DNA from: Ceratopteris richardii
Lineage: Eukaryota; Streptophyta; Polypodiopsida; Polypodiales; Pteridaceae
Reading direction: 5' to 3'
Assembly: GCA_020310875.1 (NCBI GenBank)
Contig: CM035423.1
Span: forward strand, 114,775,917 to 114,839,916
DNA: 64,000 nt
The notes under the pieces were generated by a model. That model saw only the letters and a list, made by a program, of their open reading frames with translations, made no database searches and was not told where the DNA came from. Positions 21,656 through 30,718 of this stretch are shown in pieces (positions within the stretch are counted from its first letter, which is position 1; each line of letters opens with the position of its first letter). The translations under genes were made by a program, and so were the position numbers.

Positions 21656-22143
21656 TGTTGGGAACGATGGATGGACACTTCAAGATGATGAGTAGGTACT
21701 ACCAAATCTTGCTTTGTACCAGCCCTTTGATGCTTTAGAGTTGATAAGTGGACCCTTTTAGCTTTATAATGAGACCATAAAATGGCCTATGTACTTTGGA
21801 AATGATGTATGAAAAGATAGAATCAAAACAGATAACTTTGAACTTCAAACCTTCAAGAAAACCTTCTATTTTTTACTAGACACCTATTGTATCTTTTGCT
21901 TAGTATGAACAACACAGTAGAAATTGGAAAAATTCCTTTTAGGGGTATCTAATTAGCTTAGCAAGATAACTATTCCAAGTGATAATACTTAAAAAGATTA
22001 ACTATGCTCAGAGAAATCAATTTAGCAAGTAAACCTTTACCCCCGATATTTTAGGACTGTTGCAGACTTCGACCAGTGATCACTTCGATGAACTTTTCTC
22101 TGAAATGGCTGAATAGAATTCCTTCAAATTTTGATAGCGTGTA
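21656..22143 (-). repeat. Truncated 5' LTR of Copia A
   Basis: The last 488 bases of the LTR, matching 16315 to about 16800 with scattered substitutions. The sequence switches to family-1 integrase at about 22143. Confidence 0.88.
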
Positions 22144-22456
22144 GCACATAACAGCCTCAAGCTAGAAACTATGTGGTAAATCCTAAATCTTGAACATACA
22201 CCTCTCCATCTCCATGAGTGACTTGTTCTTCCTTTCACCAACTCCATTATTTTGAGGTGTATACTTCATTGTACACTAAAGTTTTATCCCACATTTAGCC
22301 AGAAATGCATTAAAATTAAAAGATATATATTCCCCCCTTGATCAGAATAGAGGGTGCCCATTTTACATGCTAATAGATTTTGATCCAAAACCAAAAACTG
22401 TTTGAAGCACATAAACACGTTGAGCTTTGCTTTCAATGGATATACCCATGCCACCT
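22144..22456 (-). pseudogene. Integrase core segment, repeat copy a
   Basis: Aligns with about 28015-28318 of copy 5: the GVxERKN..MEM region, TAKCG-like end and KMGTLYSD box on the minus strand. It is truncated at a CCATGCCA junction, after which the same segment begins again. Confidence 0.75.
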
Positions 22457-22507
22457 AAATCATATGCCACACACATAACAACCTCAAGCTAGAAACTATG
22501 TGGTAAA

Positions 22508-23229
22508 TGTAAGAAATAAAACAGCACAGCGGAATAGACCTGTAGACAGAGTTGAGAGAAAAACGCAGACAAAGATAGACACAGACTGAGAGATAGAGAA
22601 CTCAAATTCTCAGATTGTCGAGTGTAATGCAGTTACAATGATGGTGCTGTCCACCCGTGCGCTCCCACTATGGAGCTTAGATGGCGATCTAGACAGACTC
22701 TAGATGAAGGGCTTACTAGTGCACAATGCTATGTAAAGCTCAACCTGGGCCGTGCTTATATAGCTTTTACAAGGCGGTTCGGTATAGATAAACATAGTCG
22801 GGAGATACAAAATAGTCGGTAAAATATATGATCCGACAATATCTCCACGACCAGAAGTCCTATCGTCTCGGCCCTATGGGCGGGGGGATAGGCCCCCTGA
22901 ACCCCGCAGAAGGGGGCAAGCCCCCCTCTGCACTCCCCCCATTAAGGTTCTATGGGGAAACCGCGTGATGCCACAGGGCCTTTACTTTCACCTTAAATGG
23001 CCACCCAATGGCCTGGAAGTTTATGCCCTACCTAACCTAATGGCTAGGCTCACAAAGATCATCTTCAACCATCAACGGTCACACATAGACCTCATCTAAC
23101 TTGGAAGTTAGGGTTCCACAAATGTCCGGGCTCTCATAATGGCTTCTCCTCATAATGGGGGCCTTACAACTTAGAGCACCATGGATCATTTGTGGTCACA
23201 TGAGGGTGGAGTATTGAGCATATCTAACA
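22508..23229 (-). mobile_element. Solo LTR, 722 bp, with perfect 5-bp target duplication
   Basis: TGTAAGAAAT...TATCTAACA on the plus strand, flanked by GTAAA at 22503-22507 and 23230-23234. The minus orientation is chosen from a GCTATATAAGC TATA box (22764-22754) about 250 bp before the 3' end. A GC-rich block with a GGGGGCAAGCCCCC hairpin lies near 22913-22928. No related interior sequence is in the window, as expected after LTR-LTR recombination. Confidence 0.88.
22754..22764 (-). promoter_or_regulatory. TATA box of the solo LTR
   Basis: The minus strand reads GCTATATAAGC, a strong plant TATA match placed where a U3-R boundary is expected. Confidence 0.6.
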
Positions 23230-23690
23230 GTAAATCCTAAATCTTGAACATACACCTCTCCATCTCCATGAGTGACTTGTTCTTCCTTTCACCAACTCCA
23301 TTATTTTGAGGTGTATACTTCATTGTACACTGAAGTTTTATCCCACATTTAGCCAAAAATGCATTAAAGTTAAAAGGCATATATTCCCCCCTCGATCAGA
23401 ATAGAGGGTGCCCATTTTACATGCCAATAGATTTTCATCCAAAACCAAAAACTGTTTCAAGCACATAAACACGTTGAACTTTGCTTTCAATGGATATACC
23501 CATGCATGCCTAGAAAAATCATCGATGAAATTCACAAAGTAAAGATAGTTCACAAAAAAGGTGTCTGCATTGGACCATAGACATCATTGTGAACAAGTTG
23601 TAATCTCTAAGCGGCTCAAAATGAACCATCTTTTGGGAAGAAGGAATGCTACTTATTGGGACACCTGTTAAGTAAATATCTCGCACACAT

Positions 23691-23932
23691 AACAGCCTCA
23701 AGCTAGAAACTATATGGTAAATCCTAAGTCTTCACCATACACCTCTCCATCTCCATGACTGAGTTGTTCTTCCTTCCACCAACTCCACTATATTGGGCTG
23801 TATACTTCATTGTACACTAAAGTTTTATCCCACATTTGGCCAGAAATGCATTAAAATCAAAAGACATATAACCCCCCCGATCAGAATAGAGGGTGCCCAT
23901 TTTACATGCTAATAGATTTTCATCCAAAACTA
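23691..23932 (-). pseudogene. Integrase core segment, repeat copy c
   Basis: The third copy of the segment, beginning ACACATAACAGCCTCAAGC like the others. At about 23932 it is fused, in frame, to the pre-integrase motif CFGRFNFTSFLVLDENLLACKMG, so about 300 bp between these parts are deleted compared with copy 5. Confidence 0.75.
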
Positions 23933-24779
23933 GAAAGCTAGTAAAATTAAAACGACCAAAGCATGCAAGCCAACACTTTCCATCTAACGTAGCCTGAGAA
24001 TCTTGAACTGCACATGTTGAATCATTCAGAGATTTTGCATAATCTATGAGCTTATACAACCCACAACATAAAATGCTAGAAGCAATAATGATATCATCAT
24101 TTGACAAATCATGAACTCTACCTCTATTATCAACAAATTTCACGACCCAGCCAATCTTGGCGAATGTTGAAACTGATAATAGATTCTTCTTGACCCCTTG
24201 CACAAATAAAGCATCTCGCAATGTAAAAGAACTACCATCAATAGTAGTCAAGATGATCTTACCAACTCCCATGATATGATAAGAGGAGTTCTTGGTGCAT
24301 GTGATAGTATTCCCTATGGAATCCCCTTCATTCATATACTCACTCTCCAACTGTTTTTGGATGTAAGCAACAGGATCCACATTCCTTGCTTGCTATAAAG
24401 TGGTGAGTGTATTCCAAGCATCCTTAGTTGTTCTACAAGAGCAAATGTGAGGAGTATTGGCACATTTGAGAGACAAGGCTATGAATGCATGTGTTTGAGA
24501 ATTTCTGCCATCCCAACAAATTTTCTATGCAGTAGGTGCAACAAGAACCGCAACACAAATAAGAACATGAAGAATATCATCCTCTTCAACATTGTTTGCA
24601 TCACCTTCAGAAACTGTTTTTTTAGGTTTAATAGGATGTTTTTCAACACCCTACATAATGTTCCATTGTCCTTTTGGAAGCAATACATGACGCATCATAT
24701 AAGCCCATAATGGGTAATTGGTATCATCCAACTTATCTTCAACAACCAACATATAGAATACATCAATACTTTCAGCCAT
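23933..24779 (-). pseudogene. Gag, protease and pre-integrase remnant (copy 3)
   Basis: Starts at ATG 24779 as in other family members. The first third of gag is present to a YIQKQLESEYMNEGDSIG motif. The frame then jumps to NTITCTKNSSYHIMGVGKI, the stretch after the protease active site. The rest of gag, the zinc knuckle and the DSG protease motif are deleted. LFVQGVKKNLLSVSTFAKI and LYKLIDYAKSLNDS follow. The fusion frame (23817-24380, 187 codons) is open, so a deletion product could be translated, but it has no catalytic site. Confidence 0.8.
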
Positions 24780-25133
24780 CGCCACTGAGTAAAATACCTT
24801 GATGTAGAAAAAACATTATATCTATAAACTTTGAACAAAACTGCCCTGTCAAGTTTTGCTAAACCTATAACAAACTTTGAGATGCTTATATTGTCAAATC
24901 AAAACTGCTATATATCTTTGACACAAAAAGATGAATTTTCTTGCACAAGCACTATATAGTGTGATCAGAGGTTGAAACGAGCTCAAATTACGATTTCGAC
25001 ACCACATAGCAAAGTTGTTCTAATCTCTTAATCACCTTGAGTATGCTAACCAATTTTCATGTGATTCTAAGACTATGACCGGAGGGGTGTTGATGATGCC
25101 CTAGATGAAGTGGTGACCTACTCTGATACCAAT

Positions 25134-25364
25134 TGTTCCAATTTGAGGTATGCCAAAGCATGTAAACAACACAATCAAGATGAAGAAGCTTGTAGCACAA
25201 CACACAATACTTAATGTATTACCACTAGAATGTACAAAGGTAAGTGACCTATTAGGGGTATAGGCATGCAGACAGGCCAGGGGGAAAAGACCTCCTAAAG
25301 AGGGAAAAAAGTACCCTAGTAGTCCTAGTGTGCTCACACACATCACTACCTAAATATATCAACA
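25134..25364 (-). repeat. Family-1 Copia LTR, copy 3 (5' LTR)
   Basis: 231 bp, TGTTCCAATTT...ATATATCAACA on the plus strand. The primer site ACTCTGATACCA (25120-25131, plus strand) lies two bases inside. Confidence 0.85.
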
Positions 25365-26231
25365 CTTTCATAATAGGATAAGAGGTGTTGTCGGCACATA
25401 TGACTGTATCCCCTATAGGTCAGACTCAAGTGAAGTGAAGAAACTACGCTACAAGGTAATATGTTTGGTCTCCCCACTCTCAAAGTACCAAACATCTAAG
25501 TCTACTACATACATATGCTCTTCTTGTGAAGATGGGTCATAACTACAAACGGTAGTAAATGCCCATTCTTCATTCTGCACAAAATTAGTAGACTCTATTT
25601 TGGGTCAACAACCATTCTAGCCTCTTTCTTCTCTGCCTCTTTTGCAACTAGTTTTGGACAAGTCTTTATGACATGATCATTTCTTTTATAGTATTTGCAA
25701 AACAATTCTTGCTTTTTTATTTTCTTCTTGTCTCTGTCATCCTCCTTTGATTATGCAAAATTAGCAAATTTCCATTTACTACTAGAAGAGCTCCATTTAC
25801 CTTTTACCTTCTGACTAGCTACAAAAGCTTGATCTACAACATGCATAATGGACCTATTCTGCCTAGAATGATCTTCCTGCAATAGAATAGAGACTAACTC
25901 CTCAAATTTTAAGGCATTTGGATTGCTTTTCATCTTCAATCCAAAATTAGAAGCAAAACTTTGATATGTATCTGGAAGACCATTAGAACCGTCTACATAA
26001 GTGAACCGTCAGGTAAGACTTCATCAACAAAAATTGATTGCTCCTTCAAATCTTTGATCTTTGTCAAAAAACTATCCTTGGAATCTCCTTGGGTCATGTG
26101 CTCACTCTCCAACTATTTTTGGTAAGCAACACAAGCGTCATTCCTTGCCTGGTATAAAGTGGTAAGCATATCCCAACTATCCTTTTCTATTGTGCAAGAG
26201 TGAATGTGAGGAATAATGGGACGTTTGACAT
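25365..26231 (-). mobile_element. Copia family 1, copy 4: isolated gag-protease fragment
   Basis: The minus strand runs from the gag motif VKRPIIPHIHSC, through KDSFLTKIKD-like and LKFEELVSILLQEDHSRQNRSIMHV blocks (25751-25939 frame), to a zinc knuckle reading CKYYKRNDHVIKTC (second Cys changed to Tyr) near 25670-25700. It ends after the protease at an NTVICADNTSYPIM-like motif. It has no LTR. Its right end is fused within a few bases to the truncated RNase H of copy 5, and its left end abuts the copy-3 LTR. Confidence 0.8.
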
Positions 26232-28418
26232 GAAGCAAAAACCACTGGTGGACACACGAGTGTCATAGCAACCAGCCCAATCTGAGTCAGAAAAAGCATG
26301 CAAATCTGGCGGTAGTGATCCCCCCTTGGGATAAAACAACCCAAGTAGCCGAGTACCACTCAAGTAGCGAAAGATGCGCTTAACCACTTTCCAATGCGTG
26401 ACTCCTGGGCAATGCATAAACCTGCTCATCTGTGAGACAACAAATTGAATATCTGGCCGAGTAATGCATAAGTAAATCAAGCATCCAACAGCCTGCTGAT
26501 AGAGAACAGCATCAAATGCATCTCCACCATCATGAAGACTCAATCGTAAACCCGTCTCCATAGGAGTGGCAATAGGCTTACAGTCTTCAAGGCCAAAATG
26601 CTGCAATAATGTGTCAATATATTTCTTTTGACACAAAGCCATTCCACCATCAACATGCATAAACTGAATGCCCAAATAGTGATGCAAATGCCCCAAATCA
26701 GACATCTCAAATGAGGCATGCAAATCAGCCTTAAAATCAGCAATATGTGTCTCAATAGGACCAGTGAGCAACATGTCATCAACATAGACAACAATGATCA
26801 GAAGCACATCATTAGCACGCTTAACATATAAGGTGCTTTCAGTTGGACTATTCTCAAAACCATGTGCAATCAGATAGGCATGTATCTTCTCATACCAAGC
26901 ACGTGATGCTTGCTTTAAACTATATAATGCCTTCTTTAACCTGCAAACCCGGTTTTCATGCCCTTTCTGCACAAAGCCACGGGGCTGAAAAACATACACT
27001 TCTTCATGCAAGTCACCATTCAGAAATGCTGTTTTAATGTCCAACTGATGTACATTCCAACCATGATGGGCTGCAAGTGCACAAATGCTGCGAACAGTAG
27101 TCATACGGCATGTAGGTGCTAAGGTCTCATCAAAATCAATGCCTCTTTCCTGTGCATAACCCTTTGCAACAAGCCTAGCCTTATACCTGTGAATTGTACC
27201 ATCAAGTTTACGCTTCAGCTTGTATACCCACTTAGTGCCAATGGCCTTCTTGCCAGGAGGCAAGTCACATAAAGACCATGTACCATTCTTCATTATAGCA
27301 TCATATTCAGATTGCATAGCAGCCATCCAATTTTCTGAATTTTGTGCTTCATCAAAAGAAACAGGCTCATTCTCATCACAGAGACTAGATGCAGCCATAG
27401 CATAGCAATCTAATGCAAAGGAGGCACTATGAGAGCCTAAACAAGTACGATATGACAAAGGTGCATCTAATTTGCTGTCACGCAAAGTCTGCACCAGCCA
27501 TTTTGGCATAGTTTTTGCCTGCTCAATATCAACTCTCTCATCAACAAGTGCATCATGTAAATCTGCATCAGAAATGGAATGATCTGCATCATCATATGAA
27601 ACCTGCAAAGGTTGAGAAGTTGCCTCATTAGGACCAGCACTAGCCTGTCCACCTGTAAAAAGAGGCATCAAAGTATCATACATGTCTTTGGAGCTAACAT
27701 ATGCCTCCTTAGTACATGAAAGCAATGGCTGAATAGCATCTTCCACAAAGACAACATCACGGCTAACCAGAATGCGTTTAGTCTGTGGATGATACAGATA
27801 ATAGCCTTTACTTTCAGAACTGTACCCAACAAAAATACATTTTACTGCCTTATCATCCAATTTTCTGCGATGTTGTTCAGGCACTAATGCATATGCCAAA
27901 CAACCAAAAACACGCAGATGAGCAACAGATGGCTTGCGGTCATGCCAAGCCTCATATGGAGTGATAGAATGCAACGCTTTAGTGGGAGACCTGTTCAGTA
28001 CATATGCTGCACACGTGACAACCTCAAGCCAGAAATTATGTGGTAAAGCCTGACTTTTGACCATGCACCTCGCCATCTCCATGAGTGACCTGTTCTTTCG
28101 TTCAGCAACTCCATTCTCTTGAGGTGTATACGGCACTGTACACTGGTGTTTTATCCCACGTTCAGCCAGAAATGCATTAAAATCTGAAGACATATATTCC
28201 CCCCCTCGATCAGAATGGAGGGTGCCCATTTTACATGCTGACAGATTTTCAGCCAAAACCAAAAACTGTTTGAAGCACATGAACACTTCGGACTTAGCTT
28301 TGAGTGGATATACCCATGCATGCCTGGAAAAATCATCAATGAAAGTCACGAAGTAAAGGTAATTTCCAAAAGAGGGTGTCTGCATAGGACCACAGACATC
28401 ACTATGTACAAGCTGCAA
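26187..28418 (-). CDS. Copia Pol: integrase, reverse transcriptase and truncated RNase H (family 1, copy 5)
   Basis: An open frame of 743 codons. The integrase core has LVHSDVCGPMQT, FVTFIDDFSRHAWVYPL (D), TLHSDRGGEYMSSDF (D), PQENGVAERKNRSLMEMARCM (E), YEAWHDRKP and CIFVGYSSESKGYYLYHP. RT has [64 protein letters not shown] (D), RLKKALYSLKQASRAW and VVYVDDMLLTG (YVDD). The RNase H start is SDSDWAGCYDTRVSTSGFCFM, where it ends by fusion to the gag fragment of copy 4 at about 26231. The last 14 residues are read through that junction. The STEAE half of RNase H is missing, so the enzyme set is incomplete. One TAG (28421-28419) separates it from the upstream pre-integrase frame. No own start codon is needed in a polyprotein. 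Confidence 0.93.
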   Translation of the reverse strand: MQLVHSDVCGPMQTPSFGNYLYFVTFIDDFSRHAWVYPLKAKSEVFMCFKQFLVLAENLSACKMGTLHSDRGGEYMSSDFNAFLAERGIKHQCTVPYTPQENGVAERKNRSLMEMARCMVKSQALPHNFWLEVVTCAAYVLNRSPTKALHSITPYEAWHDRKPSVAHLRVFGCLAYALVPEQHRRKLDDKAVKCIFVGYSSESKGYYLYHPQTKRILVSRDVVFVEDAIQPLLSCTKEAYVSSKDMYDTLMPLFTGGQASAGPNEATSQPLQVSYDDADHSISDADLHDALVDERVDIEQAKTMPKWLVQTLRDSKLDAPLSYRTCLGSHSASFALDCYAMAASSLCDENEPVSFDEAQNSENWMAAMQSEYDAIMKNGTWSLCDLPPGKKAIGTKWVYKLKRKLDGTIHRYKARLVAKGYAQERGIDFDETLAPTCRMTTVRSICALAAHHGWNVHQLDIKTAFLNGDLHEEVYVFQPRGFVQKGHENRVCRLKKALYSLKQASRAWYEKIHAYLIAHGFENSPTESTLYVKRANDVLLIIVVYVDDMLLTGPIETHIADFKADLHASFEMSDLGHLHHYLGIQFMHVDGGMALCQKKYIDTLLQHFGLEDCKPIATPMETGLRLSLHDGGDAFDAVLYQQAVGCLIYLCITRPDIQFVVSQMSRFMHCPGVTHWKVVKRIFRYLSGTRLLGLFYPKGGSLPPDLHAFSDSDWAGCYDTRVSTSGFCFMSNVPLFLTFTLAQ

Positions 28419-28421
28419 TTT

Positions 28422-29024
28422 CTACGTAGCCCGAACTGAACCATCTTTTGGAAAGGAAGAACGCTGCATTTTGCCCAAAATACAGCCTTCACAGACATGT
28501 TTTCCAAGTGCCTCAAGTTTGGGCAAAGAGGACACCATTTCAGATTTCTGCAGGCGTAACAAACTAGCAAAATTCAGATGACCAAATCGTGCATGCCAAA
28601 GCTTTGCATCTGACATAGCCTGAGAATCATGAACTGCACATGCCGAATCATTCACAGATCTTTCATAGTCTATGAGCTTATACAGCCCACGACATAAAAT
28701 GCCAGAAGCAATAATCACATCGCCATTTGAGAGATCATGGACTGTACACCTGTCATCAACGAATTTCACAACCAAGCCAATCTTGGCTAATGCAGAAACT
28801 GATAACAGGTTCTTTTTTATCCCTGGCACAAATAAAGCATCTGACAAAGTGAAAGAACTACCATCAGCAGTAGTCAGAATGATCTTACCAACTCCCATAA
28901 CAGGATAAGAGGAGTTATTGGCGCATGTGACAGTATTCCCTGTAGGGGGCAGGCTCGAGTGAAGAGAAGAAATTGCGTTGCGAGGTAATATGTTTGGTCG
29001 CCCCACTGTCAAAGTACCAAACAT
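28422..29024 (-). CDS. Protease C-terminal part and GAG-pre-integrase (family 1, copy 5)
   Basis: A 200-codon frame overlapping the gag-protease frame by about 110 bases in another phase. After an out-of-frame start the sense part begins at a TGNTVTCANNSSYPVMGVG block. Then come LFVPGIKKNLLSVSALAKI, the LWHARFGHLNFASLLRLQKSEM motif of the GAG-pre-integrase domain, and HVCEGCILGKMQRSSFP with the paired zinc cysteines C-x2-C intact. It ends at TAG 28421-28419, just before the integrase core. A single extra C separates it from the protease active site upstream. Confidence 0.88.
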   Translation of the reverse strand: MFGTLTVGRPNILPRNAISSLHSSLPPTGNTVTCANNSSYPVMGVGKIILTTADGSSFTLSDALFVPGIKKNLLSVSALAKIGLVVKFVDDRCTVHDLSNGDVIIASGILCRGLYKLIDYERSVNDSACAVHDSQAMSDAKLWHARFGHLNFASLLRLQKSEMVSSLPKLEALGKHVCEGCILGKMQRSSFPKDGSVRAT

Positions 29025-30069
29025 CTGAGTCTACTGCAGACATGCACTGATCATGAGAAGATGGGTCAAAACTGCAGACAGTAGTAAACGCCCATTCTTC
29101 TTCTTGCACAAGATTTGCAGACTCTGTTTTTGGTGTAGAGGCCTCTGCAACAACCATTCCAGCCTCTTTCTTCTTTGTCTCTTTAGCAGCCAGTTTTGGA
29201 CAGTTCTTTATAATATGATCATTTCCTTTACAGTACTTGCAGAACAATTTCTGCTTTTCTGATTTCTTTTCATCTTTATCCTGGTTCTTCGATTGTGCAG
29301 CATTTGTAGATTTCTGCTTACTAGTAGAAGAGCTCCATTTTCCTTTGCCCTTCTGACTAGCCAAGAAAGCTTGATCTGCAACACGCATAATGGACCTGTT
29401 CTGCCTGGACTGATCTTCCTGCAACAGAACAGAGACTAATTCCTCAAATGACAAGGCATTCCGATTGCCTTTCATCATCAACCGAAGAGTAGAGGCAAAA
29501 CTCTGATATGAATCAGGAAGACCATTCAGAACGGTCTGCACAAGTGAGCTATCTGGTATAACCTCATCAACAGAAATCAATTGTTCCTTCAGGTCTTTGA
29601 TCTTTGTAAGAAAACTGTCCATAGAATCACCTTCATTCATGTGCTCACTCTCCAACTGTTTTTGGAGGTAAGCAACACGAGCCTCATTCCTAGCCTGGTA
29701 CAAAGTGGTAAGTGTATCCCAAGCATGCTTTGCTGTTCTGCAAGAGCGAATGTGAGGAATAATGGCACGTTTGACAGACAGGGCTATCAATGCATGTGCC
29801 TGGGCATCTCTGCCATCCCAACGAATCTGCTCTACAGTAGGTGCAACAGAAACAGCAGCACGAACAGGAATCTGCGGAATATCATCTTCGACACCATCTT
29901 CATCAGCTCCAACACCTGTATTTGCAGTACCTGTCGTTACAGGTGTAACAGGACGTCTTTCAACACCCTGCACAATGTTCCACAATCCTTTTGCAACCAG
30001 TACATGTCGCATCATATAAGCCCATAATGGGTAGTTGGTACCATCCAACTTATCCTCAACAGCCAACAT
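28915..30069 (-). CDS. Copia Gag and protease N-terminus (family 1, copy 5)
   Basis: A 384-codon frame. The N-terminal region has a VEDKLDGTNYPLWAYMM motif. WDGRDAQAHALIALSVKRAIIPHIRSC and a LTTLYQARNEARVAYLQKQL helix form the UBN2-type capsid part. A lysine-rich region (KNQDKDEKKSEKQK) precedes an intact knuckle, CKYCKGNDHIIKNC, at about residues 278-291. The protease active site is VWYFDSGATKHITS near residue 350. The last 11 residues are out of frame because of the extra C. The family start ATG is at 30107, but an 11-bp tandem duplication (TATTCCATATG, TATTCCGTATG) shifts the frame, so this ORF starts at an internal ATG about a dozen residues late. Confidence 0.92.
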   Translation of the reverse strand: MLAVEDKLDGTNYPLWAYMMRHVLVAKGLWNIVQGVERRPVTPVTTGTANTGVGADEDGVEDDIPQIPVRAAVSVAPTVEQIRWDGRDAQAHALIALSVKRAIIPHIRSCRTAKHAWDTLTTLYQARNEARVAYLQKQLESEHMNEGDSMDSFLTKIKDLKEQLISVDEVIPDSSLVQTVLNGLPDSYQSFASTLRLMMKGNRNALSFEELVSVLLQEDQSRQNRSIMRVADQAFLASQKGKGKWSSSTSKQKSTNAAQSKNQDKDEKKSEKQKLFCKYCKGNDHIIKNCPKLAAKETKKKEAGMVVAEASTPKTESANLVQEEEWAFTTVCSFDPSSHDQCMSAVDSDVWYFDSGATKHITSQRNFFSSLEPAPYREYCHMRQ

Positions 30070-30448
30070 ACGGAATACATATGGAATACATCACTGCTTT
30101 CAGCCATGGCCGGTGACTAAAATACCTCGATGCAGAAAATTGACTGTATCTCAAAAAGTTGAACAGAACTGCCCAGACGAGTTCTGCTAGACCTGTAGCA
30201 GACTTCGAGACGCTTAAACTGGCGAACAGAAACTGGTATATACCTTTGGCACAAAAGGATGAAATAGCCTGCACAAGCGCTGCGATAGTGCATTCGGAGG
30301 CCGAAACGAGCTCAGATCGCGATTTCGGCACGACAAAGCGAAGCCGTTTTGATCAGGGAAACACCCTGAGTATGCTCACCAAATTTCGTGCGAATCTGAG
30401 ACTGCAAATGGAGGAGTGTCGACGGCGCCCTAGAAGAAGCGACGACCT

Positions 30449-30460
30449 GCTCTGATACCA
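30449..30460 (-). other. Primer binding site of family-1 copy 5
   Basis: The minus strand reads TGGTATCAGAGC exactly, two bases inside the LTR end CAACA. Confidence 0.9.
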
Positions 30461-30462
30461 AT

Positions 30463-30691
30463 TGTTGGAGATAGACGTCTGCGGAAGCACGCGAACAGCA
30501 CAAGGAAGAAGAAGAAGCTTGGAGCACAACACACAAGACTGAATGTATTACTAGAGAATGTACAAAGATAAGTAGCCCATTAGGGCAATAGGCGTATATA
30601 CAAGCCGGGGGAAAAAACCTCCTAAAGAGGGAAAAAAGTGCCCCGACGGTCCTAGAGTGTTCACACACATCACTACCTAAATATATCAACA
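30463..30691 (-). repeat. Family-1 Copia LTR, copy 5 (5' LTR)
   Basis: 229 bp, TGTTGGAGATAG...ATATATCAACA on the plus strand. A TATATA stretch at 30595-30600 is the likely TATA box of the element. Confidence 0.9.
30592..30603 (-). promoter_or_regulatory. Probable TATA box in the family-1 LTR
   Basis: The minus strand reads TTGTATATACGC, about 90 bp into the LTR. The same position carries TATATAC or TATATAT in copies 1 and 2. Confidence 0.55.
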
Positions 30692-30718
30692 TTCACCTCC
30701 TCCATCATATCTTAATGT

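Larger units (their letters stand above)
16315..22143 (-). mobile_element. Copia LTR retrotransposon A, nearly full length
   Basis: Read on the minus strand: truncated 5' LTR (22143-21656), primer site (21654-21643), gag (21628 to about 20605), protease, integrase, RT, RNase H (to 17604), polypurine tract (17410-17396) and a complete 3' LTR (17395-16315). Total about 5.8 kb. The 5' LTR keeps only its last 488 bases, where it meets family-1 sequence, so no target duplication can be tested. Frames are broken in several places but the 437-codon integrase-RT stretch is open. Confidence 0.9.
22457..23690 (-). pseudogene. Integrase core segment, repeat copy b (split by a solo LTR)
   Basis: Its two parts, 22457-22507 and 23230-23690, join exactly if the solo LTR and one GTAAA are removed. 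The minus strand encodes YFVNFIDDFSRHAWVYPLKAKFNVF (catalytic D) and KMGTLYSDRGG, preceded by a QKMVHFEPLRDYNLFT stretch from just upstream of the core. Stops and frameshifts are present. Confidence 0.75.
22144..25364 (-). mobile_element. Copia family 1, copy 3: rearranged, with triplicated integrase segment
   Basis: Minus strand: 5' LTR (25364-25134), primer site, leader, gag start at ATG 24779, then a gag fused to the post-protease block (an MNEGDSIGNTITC junction near 24320). A pre-integrase part (24060-23935) is fused to integrase core, followed by three head-to-tail copies of the integrase core. A 722-bp solo LTR sits inside the second copy. RT and RNase H are missing and the left side abuts element A. 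Confidence 0.82.
26232..30691 (-). mobile_element. Copia family 1, copy 5: best-preserved copy, 3'-truncated
   Basis: Minus strand: 5' LTR (30691-30463), exact primer site, leader of about 340 bases, gag, protease, integrase, RT and part of RNase H. It retains long open frames (384, 200 and 743 codons). Visible lesions are an 11-bp duplication near the gag start, one extra C after the protease motif (CCCCC in place of CCCC near 28942-28946), one in-frame TAG at 28421-28419, and loss of everything after the middle of RNase H. It is the natural reference for the other copies. Confidence 0.92.

Noticed and set aside
22860..22950. GC-rich block considered as a CpG island or foreign insertion
   Set aside because: It lies inside the solo LTR with clear TG...CA ends and target duplication, so it is part of that LTR.
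26843..27652. Several frames of 60-80 codons on the plus strand and in other minus phases across the copy-5 pol
   Set aside because: They are shadow frames of the 743-codon Pol ORF and show no motifs of their own.
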